Of a DNA stretch of 64,000 bases, positions 52,425 to 64,000 are shown one piece after another (the stretch's first letter is position 1; each line of letters starts with the position of its first letter). Under the pieces are notes generated by a model, which saw only the letters and a program-made list of their open reading frames with translations, did no database searches and was not told where the DNA came from. The DNA is from Branchinecta lynchi (taxonomy: Eukaryota; Arthropoda; Branchiopoda; Anostraca; Branchinectidae). The stretch lies in assembly GCA_023053575.1 (NCBI GenBank), contig JAKZAP010000016.1:12542030-12606029 (forward strand), read 5' to 3'. The translations under genes were made by a program, and so were the position numbers.

Positions 52425-52829
52425 TTTGTCTTACTCGTGATATCAAATTTAAACAAATATAGAAGTCTTCGTTGGTCGTCCAAGAGCTTGAATCTCTTGA
52501 TCTCGCGACAATATCGAATTTAAAAGCTAGAGAAGGGAAAGCTGTAAAACGCGCAACTCGTTTTCTTCACGACCTTGGACTCACTTACCTTGTCTATCAG
52601 GCATTCCGTCATAGCACCCACGTTTTAACAGACTGTGATCAAACTTACAGATTATAATATATATTATCTACCACATCCTTCGCGGCTCAGGCCGCTTAGA
52701 GCTTGACGTTGACAAAAATCTCTGCTTTGTTGTTGCATACTCCTCCGACATATGTGAATTTTCCTTTTAGGCTAACGCGAAGGGACGTACATACACATCC
52801 CTACAGGTTGTCAGCCAACCTGCCAATTA
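52425..52829. other. Probable 3' UTR and flank
   Basis: Follows the stop codon. I see no AATAAA in the first 400 bp, so the mRNA end is not fixed. A 61-codon frame at 52472 has no recognisable domain. Confidence 0.4.
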
Positions 52830-53111
52830 CCCTAGGTTCACACAGAGCGCGCGGCGATGAACGAGATTTTTCAATCGAATCGACAGAATATTTTTATCGC
52901 CTGGATGTTCACACTGAATTTTCGTCTGCAACAGAATTTAACGCGAAATCTTGCTGTTGCGTGCATAAAATCGTACTGTCGCCCGATTAAAGTTGAATTT
53001 TCCCAGCATTGGAAATCGCCTGACGAAGCAACAGAAATCGCCGATTTTGGCGACGGAAATCTCGGCGATGGCCGATATCGTCTCAGTGTGAACGTCTGTG
53101 TGAACCCAGGG
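52830..53111. mobile_element. PIF/Harbinger-like MITE
   Basis: CCCTAGGTTCACACAGA at the left and TGTGTGAACCCAGGG at the right, each bordered by TTA (52827-52829 and 53112-53114). A 3-bp TTA/TAA duplication is the PIF/Harbinger habit. The 80-120 codon frames here lie inside the MITE and are not genes. Confidence 0.8.
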
Positions 53112-53335
53112 TTAGGTGCCTGCTCAGTTCGCAACTTGATACATCCCTCCTTTGACCCCTATTCTGAAATTAAGAGCAGGGATATAATAGTTACTAACAA
53201 CCTTCAAGCATTGCTCAAATAGGTGTATTACACGCGGCGCTACAAAAGCTGATAAAAGCAGAAAACACCACTACACGCGGTGTTTTCGCTTCAAATCGTA
53301 TCATTATTCAAATCGAAGTTAGAAGGTTCTTAGCC
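53112..53335. other. Unassigned spacer
   Basis: AAAACACCACTACACGCGGT, then GTTTTCGC, is a short palindrome. Nothing else seen. Confidence 0.4.
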
Positions 53336-53758
53336 TATAGGCGTATTCTCGCCGTTCCCCCGAGGACACATGAGGAGTCCCCGCGTTTTTGTTTGTCCCG
53401 GGGACTCACTCCCCGTATTCTCGCGAGTCCCAGCGGACGACGAATCCTCCCATTATCATCACCATCATCAAAAAGGCCTCCCTTTCAGATTCGGAGGGGA
53501 ATCAGGTTTTGCTGGTGTTGGTGCAATGTAAAACTAATTAAAAACAATCAGAATAAGCAAAACCAAAAATAAAGTGGATCCAGACTAATTTTGTCAACTG
53601 AATGTTTTTTTTTTTTAACAAAATCCATTTTGGAAGCATTCCCCGTGTTCTCGCTGTTTCTATACGCGCGGAGTCCGCATGGAGTGACTCCCTGTATTCT
53701 CGCCGTTCCCTTCGATTCCCCGAGGAGTCCTTGGGGAACGGCGAGAATAGGCCTTATA
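53336..53758. mobile_element. Foldback element, GGCGTATTCTCGCCGTTCCCC ends
   Basis: TATAGGCGTATTCTCGCCGT then TCCCC at the left is mirrored by GGGGAACGGCGAGAATAGGC then CTTATA at the right. The interior repeats GTATTCTCGCCGTTCCC and GGAGTCC words in both orientations. Confidence 0.8.
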
Positions 53759-56640
53759 TATGCGATGTTTGGTTTCTCTTGGCTCGCTGGCAGAACCAAA
53801 AAAGCAATCTGGTTGGCTCTGCGTAAGACAATATAGGATCAAGATCTGTTAAAGCATAAACAGCAGACTCCGAGCATGTGCCGCAACTCCAGACGTTTTA
53901 TCACGCAATATTACACCTATTTGAGCAGTGTCCTGAGTACACGGGTGCTATGGCGTGTATGCCTGAAAATCTAGTTGACGAGAAGCTGCGAAAAAATGTC
54001 GAGGAGCATTTAAAATCCTGAATTGAAGTAGATCTGTTTTTAGACCTGCTTTAAGCCTCAGAAGCTACAGTGGTCGTCTGCGGCCTGGGGTATACTGAAT
54101 ATAATCACGGTGCTATGTACTGTCTTTAGCTATAAGGCAAGTAAACAGAGGGTCCGAGGTTCAGTGTTTCGAGTTGCCAAATTCGTGTCCTGTTAGGCTA
54201 AGTCTATCTACTGACTAATTTCGTTCTTGAACATGTATGCCTGTGTGTTTGAATGTAAAGGTTAAGTTATTAACGGAAATACATATTTTTGAATTACTTT
54301 TTCGTATGATGCACGTAGGTCCGTCGAATTCCGCCGATTTTCCGATCTTTGCTAATGGCTCTTGGTCGCATGCTTGACATACATGAGTCGCGTTTTTTGC
54401 TAAAAGAGATCACCTGCCCTTTCTGTTAATTTGAGCGTGTTTGGTAAAGAGGACTAGAGAAGCCATGCTCCTGAACAGATTCGTCAACTCACCTCAGAGT
54501 TGCCAATCTCCCTTCTTCGCAGGCCTGGGCAGAAAAGACAAAGCTTGGCAAAAAACGACCAAAAGAGCACTGAGACGTGAGCGCTTGATGCAAAACAGGA
54601 AAATAAACCAAGGCCTTGGTCTATAGCTGGCACAAAACGCGAAAATAGGTTTCACTCTGGTCCCACTCCTCACCTTCAGACTATGCCTCTTGCTCGATCG
54701 AGGCACCTTGCGAACACAAGTTACAAACAATGAGGGTCAGGCGGTTGTGGACGTTCCGTATACGAAAGTACGAGATCGCATCTTGACTGGAAGATTTAGA
54801 AGAGATAAGAAAATCAGAACTGTAAACGTGTGCGTTCCACGCATATTATTACGAGTTATGATGATAAGAAGGGGGGAGCCAGCTTTTTATTGTTATAGTG
54901 ATAACGCTCGCTGGAATAGTAGATCTGGCAGCTCGGATATAGGTCGCCACTGTTACAGGTTCCTGCCAGGTTCCTGCTGAACCGATAGTTATTAACAAAT
55001 TATGAGAAACCCCAACGATCGTAACAGTCGTGGAATGAAACCATAAGAGGGAGGAGCTAACGTCCCCATTACAGCGGCCTGACACGAAAACAATAACAAG
55101 AACCGTAACTAATAATAACTCGGTGGAAAACTACCAATGATTCGTTCCAACAGATGCCAATTGGTCGATATGGTGTATAACCAGTTGCACCTCCAAAACT
55201 GTAAACACCAGAGTACTGGGATAATATAAAGGCATTGTGCAAAATTAAAACAATACCGGTGTTTCGGTACGGTACTGACAACGTCAGAAGTTTAGTATTA
55301 CAAATATACCTGACTGTTGAATAAAAGACACACTGACTTGAGGAAGGTTCTCCAACAGGACAACCGATTCTTCTTGGTTTAATAACTGGGGCCTCTAGTA
55401 GATTACTCTGCCTTGCTTTCTACGCCATCTGTACTTGCTACTTTCGAGTCTTCTTGTATGTGTGGTTGGCGTCGGATTCAAAATTAAGCAGTCATGCTGT
55501 TTTCCGAGAAAATTTAGGTTTTCATCAATGCTCATACAAGTTTGGAAGTGTTCGGGAGACCGGAAGATGTTTGTTGTTTTCATTCGTTGTATTTCAGAGG
55601 CTCTTTATTTGAGGTGAGTAAGAGGCTGCTCCTTGACCTTCATGTAGAAGTGTATTGGTGTGATATCATATTGTGTGATATCAAATATGATATCGTCCAG
55701 GTTATGTCAACATTGACCATAGATCGTTCTGAATCAAGGTAGACCAGAGGTAGACACATTATTTATCAGTGTATCTGGGATCCATTCCGAAGAGCTCTTT
55801 TTTAGTCAAATTAAACTTTTCCTTTCCTTTCTTGGTCAGTCTAGGTCCTGTCTAGGTCTGGCTTACTCACTTTTTCTACTCAGTGATTAGGCCATTGGAT
55901 TAGAGTTTCGGATGGTAGTCAATGGCAAAACTAGCCCATCTTCGTGGTGGGGAGGGGGGCAATCCCATATTTTAGTGAAAAATTTAATAATTTACCGAGA
56001 AAAAGCGCCGCTGCCGCTGCTCTCAAGCAGTACACACTCCCTGGGAATGCATCTTACAACATGTATAATAAGTTGTAACATATCAATTGAGATGGTTTTC
56101 TAATGAAAATTAATGAACTCGCCAATGGTTATCACATACAGCCAGGTACATACTATGCAGTCAATAGTATTGCAAACCGAAAAAGTAGTGATAGACACTG
56201 CGACAGATTACTTCACTGCTTGAAGATGTACAAGGCTGTCTTTTTTGCTTGTAAACTAAGCGGTTTGGGGGGGGGGGAGGTCCAAAGCGTTGGCACCTAT
56301 GAGTTCCTGAAGTTTCTCTGTCCGTCTGTTACAAAAAATCAATGAAGAAAACAACGAAAATGGGGTTTGTAAAGGCCAACGAATATACATTCGCACATAC
56401 TGAGCGAGAACATTTTTTGTAATTGTTATTTGCAGGTATTGGTGAGTGGCTCGCTGTCTTCATTTTAGGCTTTCGATTCTTTAAAAAAAAATAATTTTCG
56501 GTTTCTTGTTGGTTTTCTGCTTTGGTTTGGTTTATTGGTTGTCGATCTGGTTGATCTTCATCCTTGTTTTGGCATTTTTCCTCATCTGTCTGCGCTAAAG
56601 AAGGGAGCCGGTTGTCCTCCCGAAATATTCACCTTTTATC
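53759..56640. other. Unassigned 3' flanking sequence
   Basis: About 2.9 kb with no recognised gene. Frames of 60-96 codons near 54441-54980 and 55912-56345 show no known domain, biased composition or intron structure that would support them. Confidence 0.4.
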
Positions 56641-58115
56641 TCAGTATAGATAGATAGATAGATAGTTTATTGCTATAAGCAGCCCGAGGGCCATGGCAAA
56701 AATTTGACATACGGAAAAAAACAACAACAACAAAAAAAACACTAATATATAATAACACTCTTTTCCTTTTAATTTGTTTTACTTATTCCAAAAACCTACT
56801 TCTGTGTTCCATCCCTAGCCTCAAAAATCGCCCCATTTTCTTTATACCAGCAAAACATTCCTCCTTTCCTAATCCATCATTCCATAATTCTCCAACTCCG
56901 CAATCATCCAGTATCTTTTTTACTAGATTCGGCCATGAAGTAGGCGATTCTTCTTTCAACGCTTCTAAATATGCAGATTTTAATAATCTAACAGGTGGAT
57001 CCTTACAATCCTTTCCCAAAACCTAACCATATTCACTAGTCTTACATTTCTTAAAGAAGTTAAACCTAACTCACCCCTAACAACTACACTATTTGTCGAT
57101 TTACTTACTCCTAGCCACCTCTTAAAATAACCTAACTGCACTACTTCTATCTTGTCTATCTTCTCATACCCCCATACTTCAGACCCATAATGCATTACCC
57201 CCACCACCTTAGACCTAAATATTTCTTTGTGGGCCCTAAGGTTTCTAACATCCTTTAGTTCACTCCTAAGTATCGAATTCGAACATAATCTACCCTTCTC
57301 TACACTCTTTTCAAAATGTTTACTAAACGTCTTACCTTTAGCTCTTAATCTTACTCCCAGGTATGTCCACTCTTCCTGAACTTCTATTTCCTTACCTCCA
57401 TAATTAAACTTATCATCCGTCCTCAAATTTCCTCTTTTTCTGAATACTAGTACTACCATCTTACCTGTGTTTAGCTCCAGTTTTTTACCTTCTAAGAACT
57501 CTCTCAACAAATCAAGTAAAATCTGCAGATTATTTCTACTATCACTTAACAAAACTATGTCGTCAGCGAACAGGAGCATACACAGCAAAGATATATCTAA
57601 AGAAACCGTGGGCGCCCCTTTTTTTAACATAAACTCCACAACATCATTAATAAATATTCCAAACAGTTTCGGCGACAGAGTACAACCTTGTTTTACACCC
57701 ATATTATAACTTATTACTTTAGATAGTTGTTTTCCTACCCTTACCATCAACCGTGTAAATCTGTATATTTCCGTTAACATTAACACAAATTTTACTGGTA
57801 GTCCTATACTTAACAGACTATCTATCAATAGAACTCTCTCTACATTGCCAAACGCCCCTTTCAGGTCTACGAATGCCGCATACAGTCTTCCATTTCTAGG
57901 CCTAGTATACTTATCGATCACCACTTATTAATGCGAAAATAATATCCATCGGTCCGTAACCTTGTCTAAACCCTGCCTGCACATGATTTAAAACCTCCCT
58001 ACAATCTAACCATTTCTTTAACCTATTATCTAAAATCTTACAAAAAACCTTTGATATGCTATTCCCCAGGTGTATTCCCCTATAATTCCCAACCTCCTGC
58101 CTATTTCGTTGGGCT
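56641..58115 (-). pseudogene. LINE B, truncated reverse transcriptase with frameshifts
   Basis: Minus-strand pieces in order: VFCKILDNRLKKWLDCREVL, then NHVQAGFRQG (58095-57925); AAFVDLKGAFGNVER, GVKQGCTLSPKLFGIFINDV, LLFADDIVLLSDSRNNLQ and TYLGVRLRAKGK (57924-56980); then the C-terminal WPNLVKKILDDCGVGELWND in another frame (57019-56783). Two frame changes, near 57924 and 57000, mark it as dead. The 3' end carries (TAGA)n at 56645-56664. The FADD box and ending differ from LINEs A and C, so it is a third family. No endonuclease part is seen. Confidence 0.8.
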
Positions 58116-58959
58116 TTACAAACCCCATTTTCGTCATTGATTCATTGATTTTTTGTGATATGTCAAGGCAATGTGGTTTACGAAATTATCTCCATCTGTT
58201 ATCATGATAATTCTCGAAAGGGTTGCGATATCTTGTTTAAATTTGGTATGGGGATGCGTTGGATCAAAGTACAGGTGAAGTGAACCGGCAATCTAGGTTT
58301 ATGGAAACTTGATGGCTGATGGGAGCAGATGCCCTAAATTTGCTGCTTCTTTGTCTGGACGAAATCCAACAACTAAGTGAAAGGTTGGGATCAGAGTAAC
58401 TTTGTGATACGCCTCAAAAACTAAACAGGAGCATGGGCCTTAGAAAGTGCTCGGATTCGTCTGAAACTTCCCAAGATGTTCAATTTATCCGCGTCCGAGA
58501 ACAGTGTTGCAAGGAGGTCTCGGAAATATTGTAATACGAGTAGGGGCTGAATGGATAGAATGATTGGGATAAAACTTGAAAGGTACAAAGCTCTTGGGTC
58601 CCAGACATGTAATTTGTGGCCAAAACTGAATCCGACGTCGGTCGGTTGGATGAAGGTGGGGCTGAGGGGTACCGGACGGGTAGACCCACTGGAAATTTTT
58701 TTCTGAAATGGTCCGTCCGAGTGATGCTTGATGCATTATAGACGCGGGTGCAAAATATATTCCATATTGGCCCATTTATGTGTCCGAACCTCTTCTTGCC
58801 TTTATGTTAGCGCTGTGTGGGGATTAGGGTGGGTCCTGGACAGACGATTCGTTTGGAATCCGGTTGAAACCGGATTTTTTTATAAGTTGAATTTTTACTT
58901 GAAGTTGATTAGATGTTCTTTATACGAATAAGGTGATACGCGGAATTCGTTTCTGACCT
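58116..58959. other. Repeat-derived, non-coding
   Basis: 58190-58700 resembles interior parts of the 'gggatccc' elements (GTATGGGGATGCGTTGGATC). 58850-58920 has GGAATCCGGTTGAAACCGGA, a relative of the 135-bp unit. Confidence 0.5.
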
Positions 58960-61410
58960 TTTTTTTCTGGACAAGTATGGTAGTTCGTTCGCAATTGTCT
59001 GGATCAAATATTAGATTTTTGGGATCCCATCGAAACCTTTGGTCTTGTTTTAAACTGAGGCCAAGGCACTTTAGCGAATCGGTTACTGGAATCGAAATAG
59101 GTCCCATGGAAAGCGGCACTGGTTCACTGGAACATAAAGCATTAACGCACAGATAATCACATTTCAAAAAATTAATGCCAAGACCAGTTTTTGAAAATTC
59201 TGAAGAAAGAATGTTAGTATCTTTTTCCACTTTAGATTTACTTCTACTGACGAGCAACACGTCGTCAGCGTACGCAATATAACTCAAAGCAACATCTTTG
59301 TAAAAATAAGAAGGCAAAAGTGAATTAAGACAATTAGAGATGGCAGACTTGAAAATGTAAGGAGATAAAACACCCCCTTGCTAACACCATTCTGCACTGG
59401 GATACTCTCGATATCTGACCCTGCCATTTTATATTAATAGCTGAATTAGCATACCAAAATTGTAAAATTTTCACAATAGAGTGGTTCACTCCAAATCGCG
59501 TCAGGAATAAAAGAGCCTGTGAGTGGACGACATTATCAAAAGCACCGGCTATATCAGTTGAACAAATGTGAAACATCGAGTTTGATGAGCATGAGCACAG
59601 CTAGTTCCCGCGCGGAATCCAAACTGCATACTTCCAAAATCGCACTTCTCTGTGAGCTGAAGTAAAAGCACGTATTAAAAAATCTTACTTATGGTGCATG
59701 ATACAGTAATTGGTCGAAAGTTCTTGCAATTTTCGGGATCCTTCCCTCGTTTTATCACCGAAGTAACAATACCTATACGGAAACTTTTGGGGACAACAGC
59801 ATCTGGAAAAGTAGTTGAAGATGACCAGTCAAGGCGGGACAGTCAGTTTTGAAAAAATCAGCTCCGATCCCGTCAAGGTCCGTAGATCCAGTTTTGTTCA
59901 GCTTTCTCATAGCATTGCTAATGGCGCTACTTTTTACCGGAAAGATGGATTCTTGACGCAATTTCGGCGGTATTATTATCATCATTAGCACCTCATAGCA
60001 CTGTTAGAGCCTCACGTTACAATGTCCGAAAATACTACGGTAATGGCTTAGCCAGTCGGACGAAGTTAGTTTAGAGGGAGGCTGGGCCGAAGCAGTGTTA
60101 CTGCGAATCAAATTTTTCCCAAGATTTCTTATCAGTCGGAGCATCCGCACCAGCGAGGCGCGCTGTTTTCAGAGCACTCTTAAGTTCCTTTTTAGTTTTG
60201 GTTTTGATTCCGAAAACAGTTCCATTTCTAGGGCGTCCGCACGAGATCCAAATCCTTCACCAAAACTTGGCTCGGTTTTAGCTCTTTTCACTTCAGGGCA
60301 AACATTCCACAGTGGCTTTCTAGTCCCGACACGAATTCTTTCAAAGGGTACGGCGGTGTCTGCAGCAACTTTTAAGCAATGAACAAGCTCATAATAGTAA
60401 GAATTCGGGTAAATTGAGGGGGAACGTCCACTCAAACCAGTCTGAAGCGGATGAAAAGGAATTTTTAGATTCGCAAGAAGAGCTGAAAGAATATAAACAT
60501 AAAGAACAGGATCCAGACCACGCCAGTTCCTTTTAACGGACCAGGACTGCTTCGATTTAGCAGTTTGAATCTCAGAGGGCCGGGCAACATGAAAAAGCAG
60601 TGGCAGATGATCATCATCTTTATCTTCCTCAAGAACTTCCACGAAGCCATGAATAATTGAAGGATCGGAGGTCATCGCATGGTCGAGGTTAGATACTGCA
60701 CTGCCCCTGTTATGGACGTATGAGAAAGGAAGGGACTTTTCAATGATATTGTAGGGCTGAGGAAGCGACTCCACAAATAATTCTGAACGGGCTGAGTCAA
60801 GGAGGATATCTGTATTGACATCGCCCACAATCAACCACTTAAAGCCTCGACCTGAGATGTCAGATAAAAGAGTTTTGATCATCCTACAGGATTTGGCAAA
60901 TGACGAAAGGGATGCAATATTGCATCGATAGCAAGGAAAATAGATATTTACCAACACAACATCTCCAAGTTGAACGGAGAGAGCATGACGGCTCGAACAG
61001 AACAGTTTCGGTGGTGACGATCATTTACTAGATCGAATAAAGGTTGCCAATCCGCCGGAAGGCCGTCCTTTAGTCATTGTTGCTGACTAGGTAAATATAT
61101 AATGATCGTGGGATCTAAGCAATCCTTCAGAGCTAGCAGATAGAAGATGTTCTTGCAAAAACAAAGTATCAGAAGAACTGAGTAGTTCATCTAGTAGCAG
61201 GTCTTTGTCTTTCGTACCATTAATGTTGAGAGAAATACAGCGGAAAACCGACTGAGGTTCAACCATCAAAGCTGGGCTGCAAAACTTTCCCCAAAACCTC
61301 ACAGCGAAGACTAAATGCCACATGTCCTTTACTGCAGTTGGCGCACTCTGGCTTAGCAGTGCATGGGGGGGGGGGGAGAAACAGTTGACAGTCAGTGGAA
61401 TAACCATATA
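58960..61410 (-). pseudogene. LINE family A copy 4, endonuclease to RT, decayed
   Basis: Minus-strand pieces in order: FRCISLNINGTKDKDLL and LFLQEHLL (61407-61087); VNIYFPCYRCN, WLIVGDVNTDI, SNLDHAMTSDP and DDDHLPLLFHVARP (60957-60169), an AP-type endonuclease; MRKLNKTGSTDLDGIGADFF (59991-59773); ICSTDIAGAFDNVVHSQALL (59576-59334); YIAYADDVLLVSRSKSKVEK (59317-58895). Stops and frameshifts separate them. It is the only copy of family A here that shows the endonuclease. Confidence 0.85.
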
Positions 61411-61954
61411 AGATTTACTAGATCAAGCCCATTTTCTGATGTAATGAGTATCAGGAGAGAGATCCAGCCTTGCAAATTGTAAATGCAAATTGCAAACTGC
61501 AAATTGTATCTGAAAAACATGCTAACTGTTCTTACAAGTGCCATATGGGCTTTAAGCTCTTGTTTTTATTTATTTATGAAATCCAAAAATTTTCTCGGTT
61601 GTTTCAGCTTTCCATGTGTTTCGCCATCAGTCCAGCGGAAACATGGAAAGCAATTCCACGAACTGGATTCTCACAGTTTTCGCGGTGTTCTTTGCTCAAT
61701 GGAAAGTTATTCCGAAATTTTGTGAAAATCCGCCTTCTGCCATTAGCCTGTAGGCTTTCTTGCCATAAATCTCTGATATTTTAAGAATTTGTATTTATGT
61801 CTGGTTTCCTTGAGTTTCTTGGGACTGCCATATCTGCTAAGGGCTTATTAGCACCGATAAGTTTCCTTGGAGTATCCCATTGGTCTTAGGCGTAATCCTG
61901 GCTTGTGTACCACTCAATCAATATCCTTACATTTGCATCACCGATACCCCTTCT
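61411..61954. repeat. Lone end of hairpin-tipped element and unassigned sequence
   Basis: ACAAGTGCCATATGGGCTTT, then AAGCTCTTGTTTTTATTTAT, at 61536-61575 matches 1000-1038. Before it GCAAATTGCAAACTGCAAAT is a short tandem run. Confidence 0.5.
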
Positions 61955-62990
61955 TGGGATCCCAAAACGTAGGTGGATGGATACCTATGAGTTCGTAAAA
62001 GTTGTCCGTCTGTCAGCATGATAGTTTTCGAAGTCGTTGAGATATTTTCTTCAAACCTGGTATGGGGATCCATTGGGTCAAAGTACTGGTCAAGTTTGTA
62101 GATGAGCCCTGTGGCTCCGTATTTAGCGGTGGGGGAGGGGTTTCACTTTAAGGGACGAAAAAAAAGTTTTGAAAAGCCAATGAGATAGTTGATCTAGGGG
62201 TAGGAGGACATGCTGAATCCATATCTGAAGCGTATTGTCTCGCCGGACAATTAGCTCGTCCGGAATCCGACGAAAACCGGAAAAATTTTTAAAAGTAAAA
62301 GTTTTATATGAAGTTTATTGAATGCTTGATTTAGGGGTAAAAAGACATGCTGAATCTGTATATGACAATCATTTTCTAACCGGATAAGTAGTTAACCCGG
62401 ATTCCGGCGGTAAGGAGACATGCTGAATCCGTATATAAAAATTGCTTTCTCGCCTGACAGATTGTTTATGTATTTTATGTGAAGTTGATTAGACGTTCGA
62501 TAAGGGTAAGGAGGTCTGCTGAATTCGTTTGGAGCTTTAGGTTTTTGCCCGACAAATAGTTCAACCAGAACTCGGCCGAGACATATTTGGCAAGAACTAA
62601 GGCAGGAAGTTACTATCAATTTCTTCAAAGTAGATATGACGTATAGGGGTAAACACAAGTCTAAATCCATACCTGAACTTGGTTTCCTCAGATGACTAGC
62701 CATTGGCATGAATCTGTTTCTAAATTTTAATAGTAAAAAGTGTTCAAGGGGTCTGGCGAAGACCGGATGGCTACAATACACAATTGTCTGGATCAAATAT
62801 TACATTTTAAAAGTTTTTGGGTCCTGGTACGTCTACCTGGCTCTGTCAATGGAGTCCTAGACTTCTAAATTATATTTGAAAAATCTGTCTCTGGTTTATT
62901 GGTCACGGTACAAGTCCCTTCTGTAAAGTGCCATGTGTGCATTATCAAATATTACATTTTTGGGATCCCATCGAAACCTTTAGTCTTGTT
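61955..62990 (+). mobile_element. 'gggatccc' element, most complete copy
   Basis: It starts CTTGGGATCCCAAAACGTAG and ends TTTTGGGATCCCATCGAAAC, then CTTTAGTCTTGTT. Internal 135-bp units occur at 62200-62560 (GACATGCTGAA near 62208, 62345, 62418). No protein. The family is shared with 2040, 6897, 11925 and 59010. Confidence 0.65.
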
Positions 62991-64000
62991 ATACTCCCTT
63001 GCAAATTTGACCCACTGGTAAGACTGCTACACCGTGGAAACGCACCCATTACAGGGAATAATAGTTTGCCTAAAAGGAATATTTCGCTGACCTAAGCATG
63101 GCAGGTATCAGTTTCATGTCAAGAACTTAGTGTCGAGAAAGGCTCTTTGGGGAGGAAGGGGTATCCCAGGAGAAATATGATATAGGTATGGTTAAGTAAT
63201 ACACGTAAAATCAAAAACCGGGGGGGATAAGAAGCTATTGGCTTACGGTTTTCACTGTTGTCAGTCAGAATTGGCATATGTGGGGGTAAAGCTAAGCCCC
63301 TCATTTAGGGTTCGTTCTCGTTTGCAACGCTTGTTGCAATTTTCCGTTTTCATGTAAACAGCTAAGTGTCGGAAAATACTCTTTTTTTTTGGGGGGGGGG
63401 GATATCCGAGGACGAATGTGATATGATATAGGTATGCTTAAAGTATACAGAGCATGCAGGGCGGTTCCAAGGGCTTGGGCATTTGGGGGTGTACAATCTC
63501 GAAACATACGACTGGTTAATGCCCGGAGTTATACCGATTGGAAACAATTAACAAAAACACACAGCATCACAGGATAAAAGTTGTACGAATTTCAAGAAAT
63601 ATTAACGACGTTTGTATAAATGATAAAATCTTTCTAACGTAAATCTTTCTGCTGTATCTGCTGAGGTTTCCACCTTGGACAAGTGCCAAGAGTTTGTCGT
63701 CCAAGTATGGAGTAGCATGGCCAATGCCTCTGATTCTGGAAAGGCGAGAGCGCTGTAAGCGCAGCCTTTATTTAGCACATGCGTACTCGGTGTAAAAAAT
63801 TTTCGGTGTGTTTTCTACGTTTATTTTGTTTCTTGTTGTTGCTCTATTGTTGTTGCTGGTAATGTTCTTTCTTCCTTTTCTTACTTTGTTTTTCTTCTCT
63901 ACTGAATCGCTCCCTCTTTTTGTACATTTTGCACTATGGTGGCAATAAAATCTATCTTAATAACACATCAAAGATAATCCTTTTTACTGAAGTGTAAATT
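62991..64000. other. Unassigned right edge
   Basis: No exon. A G-run lies at 63391-63400. Near 63945 GGCAATAAAATCTATCTTAA may be a sense retroelement or transcript end. ATATGATATAGGTATG(C/G)TTA occurs twice (63175 and 63420), a small duplication. Confidence 0.4.

Noticed and set aside
51962..52324. 120-codon minus frame
   Set aside because: Antisense of the low-complexity peroxidase tail exon; its composition follows from the plus-strand codons.
52703..53222. Plus frames of 95 and 121 codons and a minus frame of 87 as a second gene
   Set aside because: Most of their length is the PIF/Harbinger-like MITE at 52830-53111, and no domain is recognisable.
1..64000. Endogenous viral, toxin or bacterial genes
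   Set aside because: No capsid, envelope, integrase, protease, toxin or bacterial operon pattern was seen. All reverse transcriptases are of the non-LTR kind.

Overview
This is invertebrate nuclear DNA. It carries a spliced gene with GT-AG introns, many non-LTR retrotransposon remnants, numerous MITE-type inverted-repeat elements, tRNA-like sequence and simple-sequence tracts. The one host gene I can support is an animal heme peroxidase (peroxidasin / myeloperoxidase / chorion-peroxidase superfamily) on the + strand. Its wording looks most like the secreted peroxidases of arthropods and other ecdysozoans, but I cannot name a species.

The peroxidase gene enters from the left without its start codon or signal-peptide exon. 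It runs through 14 exons: 1719-1895, 7758-7975, 19640-19807, 21628-21798, 23846-24070, 26177-26304, 30884-30997, 36030-36162, 38191-38318, 42145-42347, 45718-45887, 47167-47275, 49572-49671 and 51951-52424. All junctions are GT-AG and every phase agrees, giving 838 residues to a stop at 52422-52424. Exons make up about 2.5 kb of 50.7 kb, so introns are about 95% of the gene in this window. The catalytic motifs are present: WGQ..DHD in exon 3, GDGRVN in exon 6, proximal His in exon 8 and NIQRGRDHG in exon 10. The last exon adds a 157-residue proline/arginine-rich tail.

The introns and the 3' flank (52.4-64 kb) are packed with repeats. They include an almost complete CR1/L2-like LINE (31858-35700, minus) split by a TTAA-flanked MITE; several copies of a second LINE family with a YADD reverse transcriptase (15.6-16.9, 28-29, 47.9-48.1 and 59-61.4 kb, all minus); a third LINE at 56.6-58.1 kb (minus); and many short LINE ends. 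MITE families have TA, TTAA, TTA or 8-bp target duplications. Other repeats have internal 130-290 bp tandem arrays.

The most interesting signal is a dispersed repeat carrying hammerhead-ribozyme-like motifs (CTGANGA, then a GGACCCTT/AAGGGCC hairpin, then GAAATATC) in at least eight places. Stem I appears to covary between subfamilies, and a palindromic minimal stem III suggests dimeric action. In known animals such ribozymes sit in Penelope-like elements and retrozymes. No Penelope reverse transcriptase was seen here.

After 52424 I see no second host gene.
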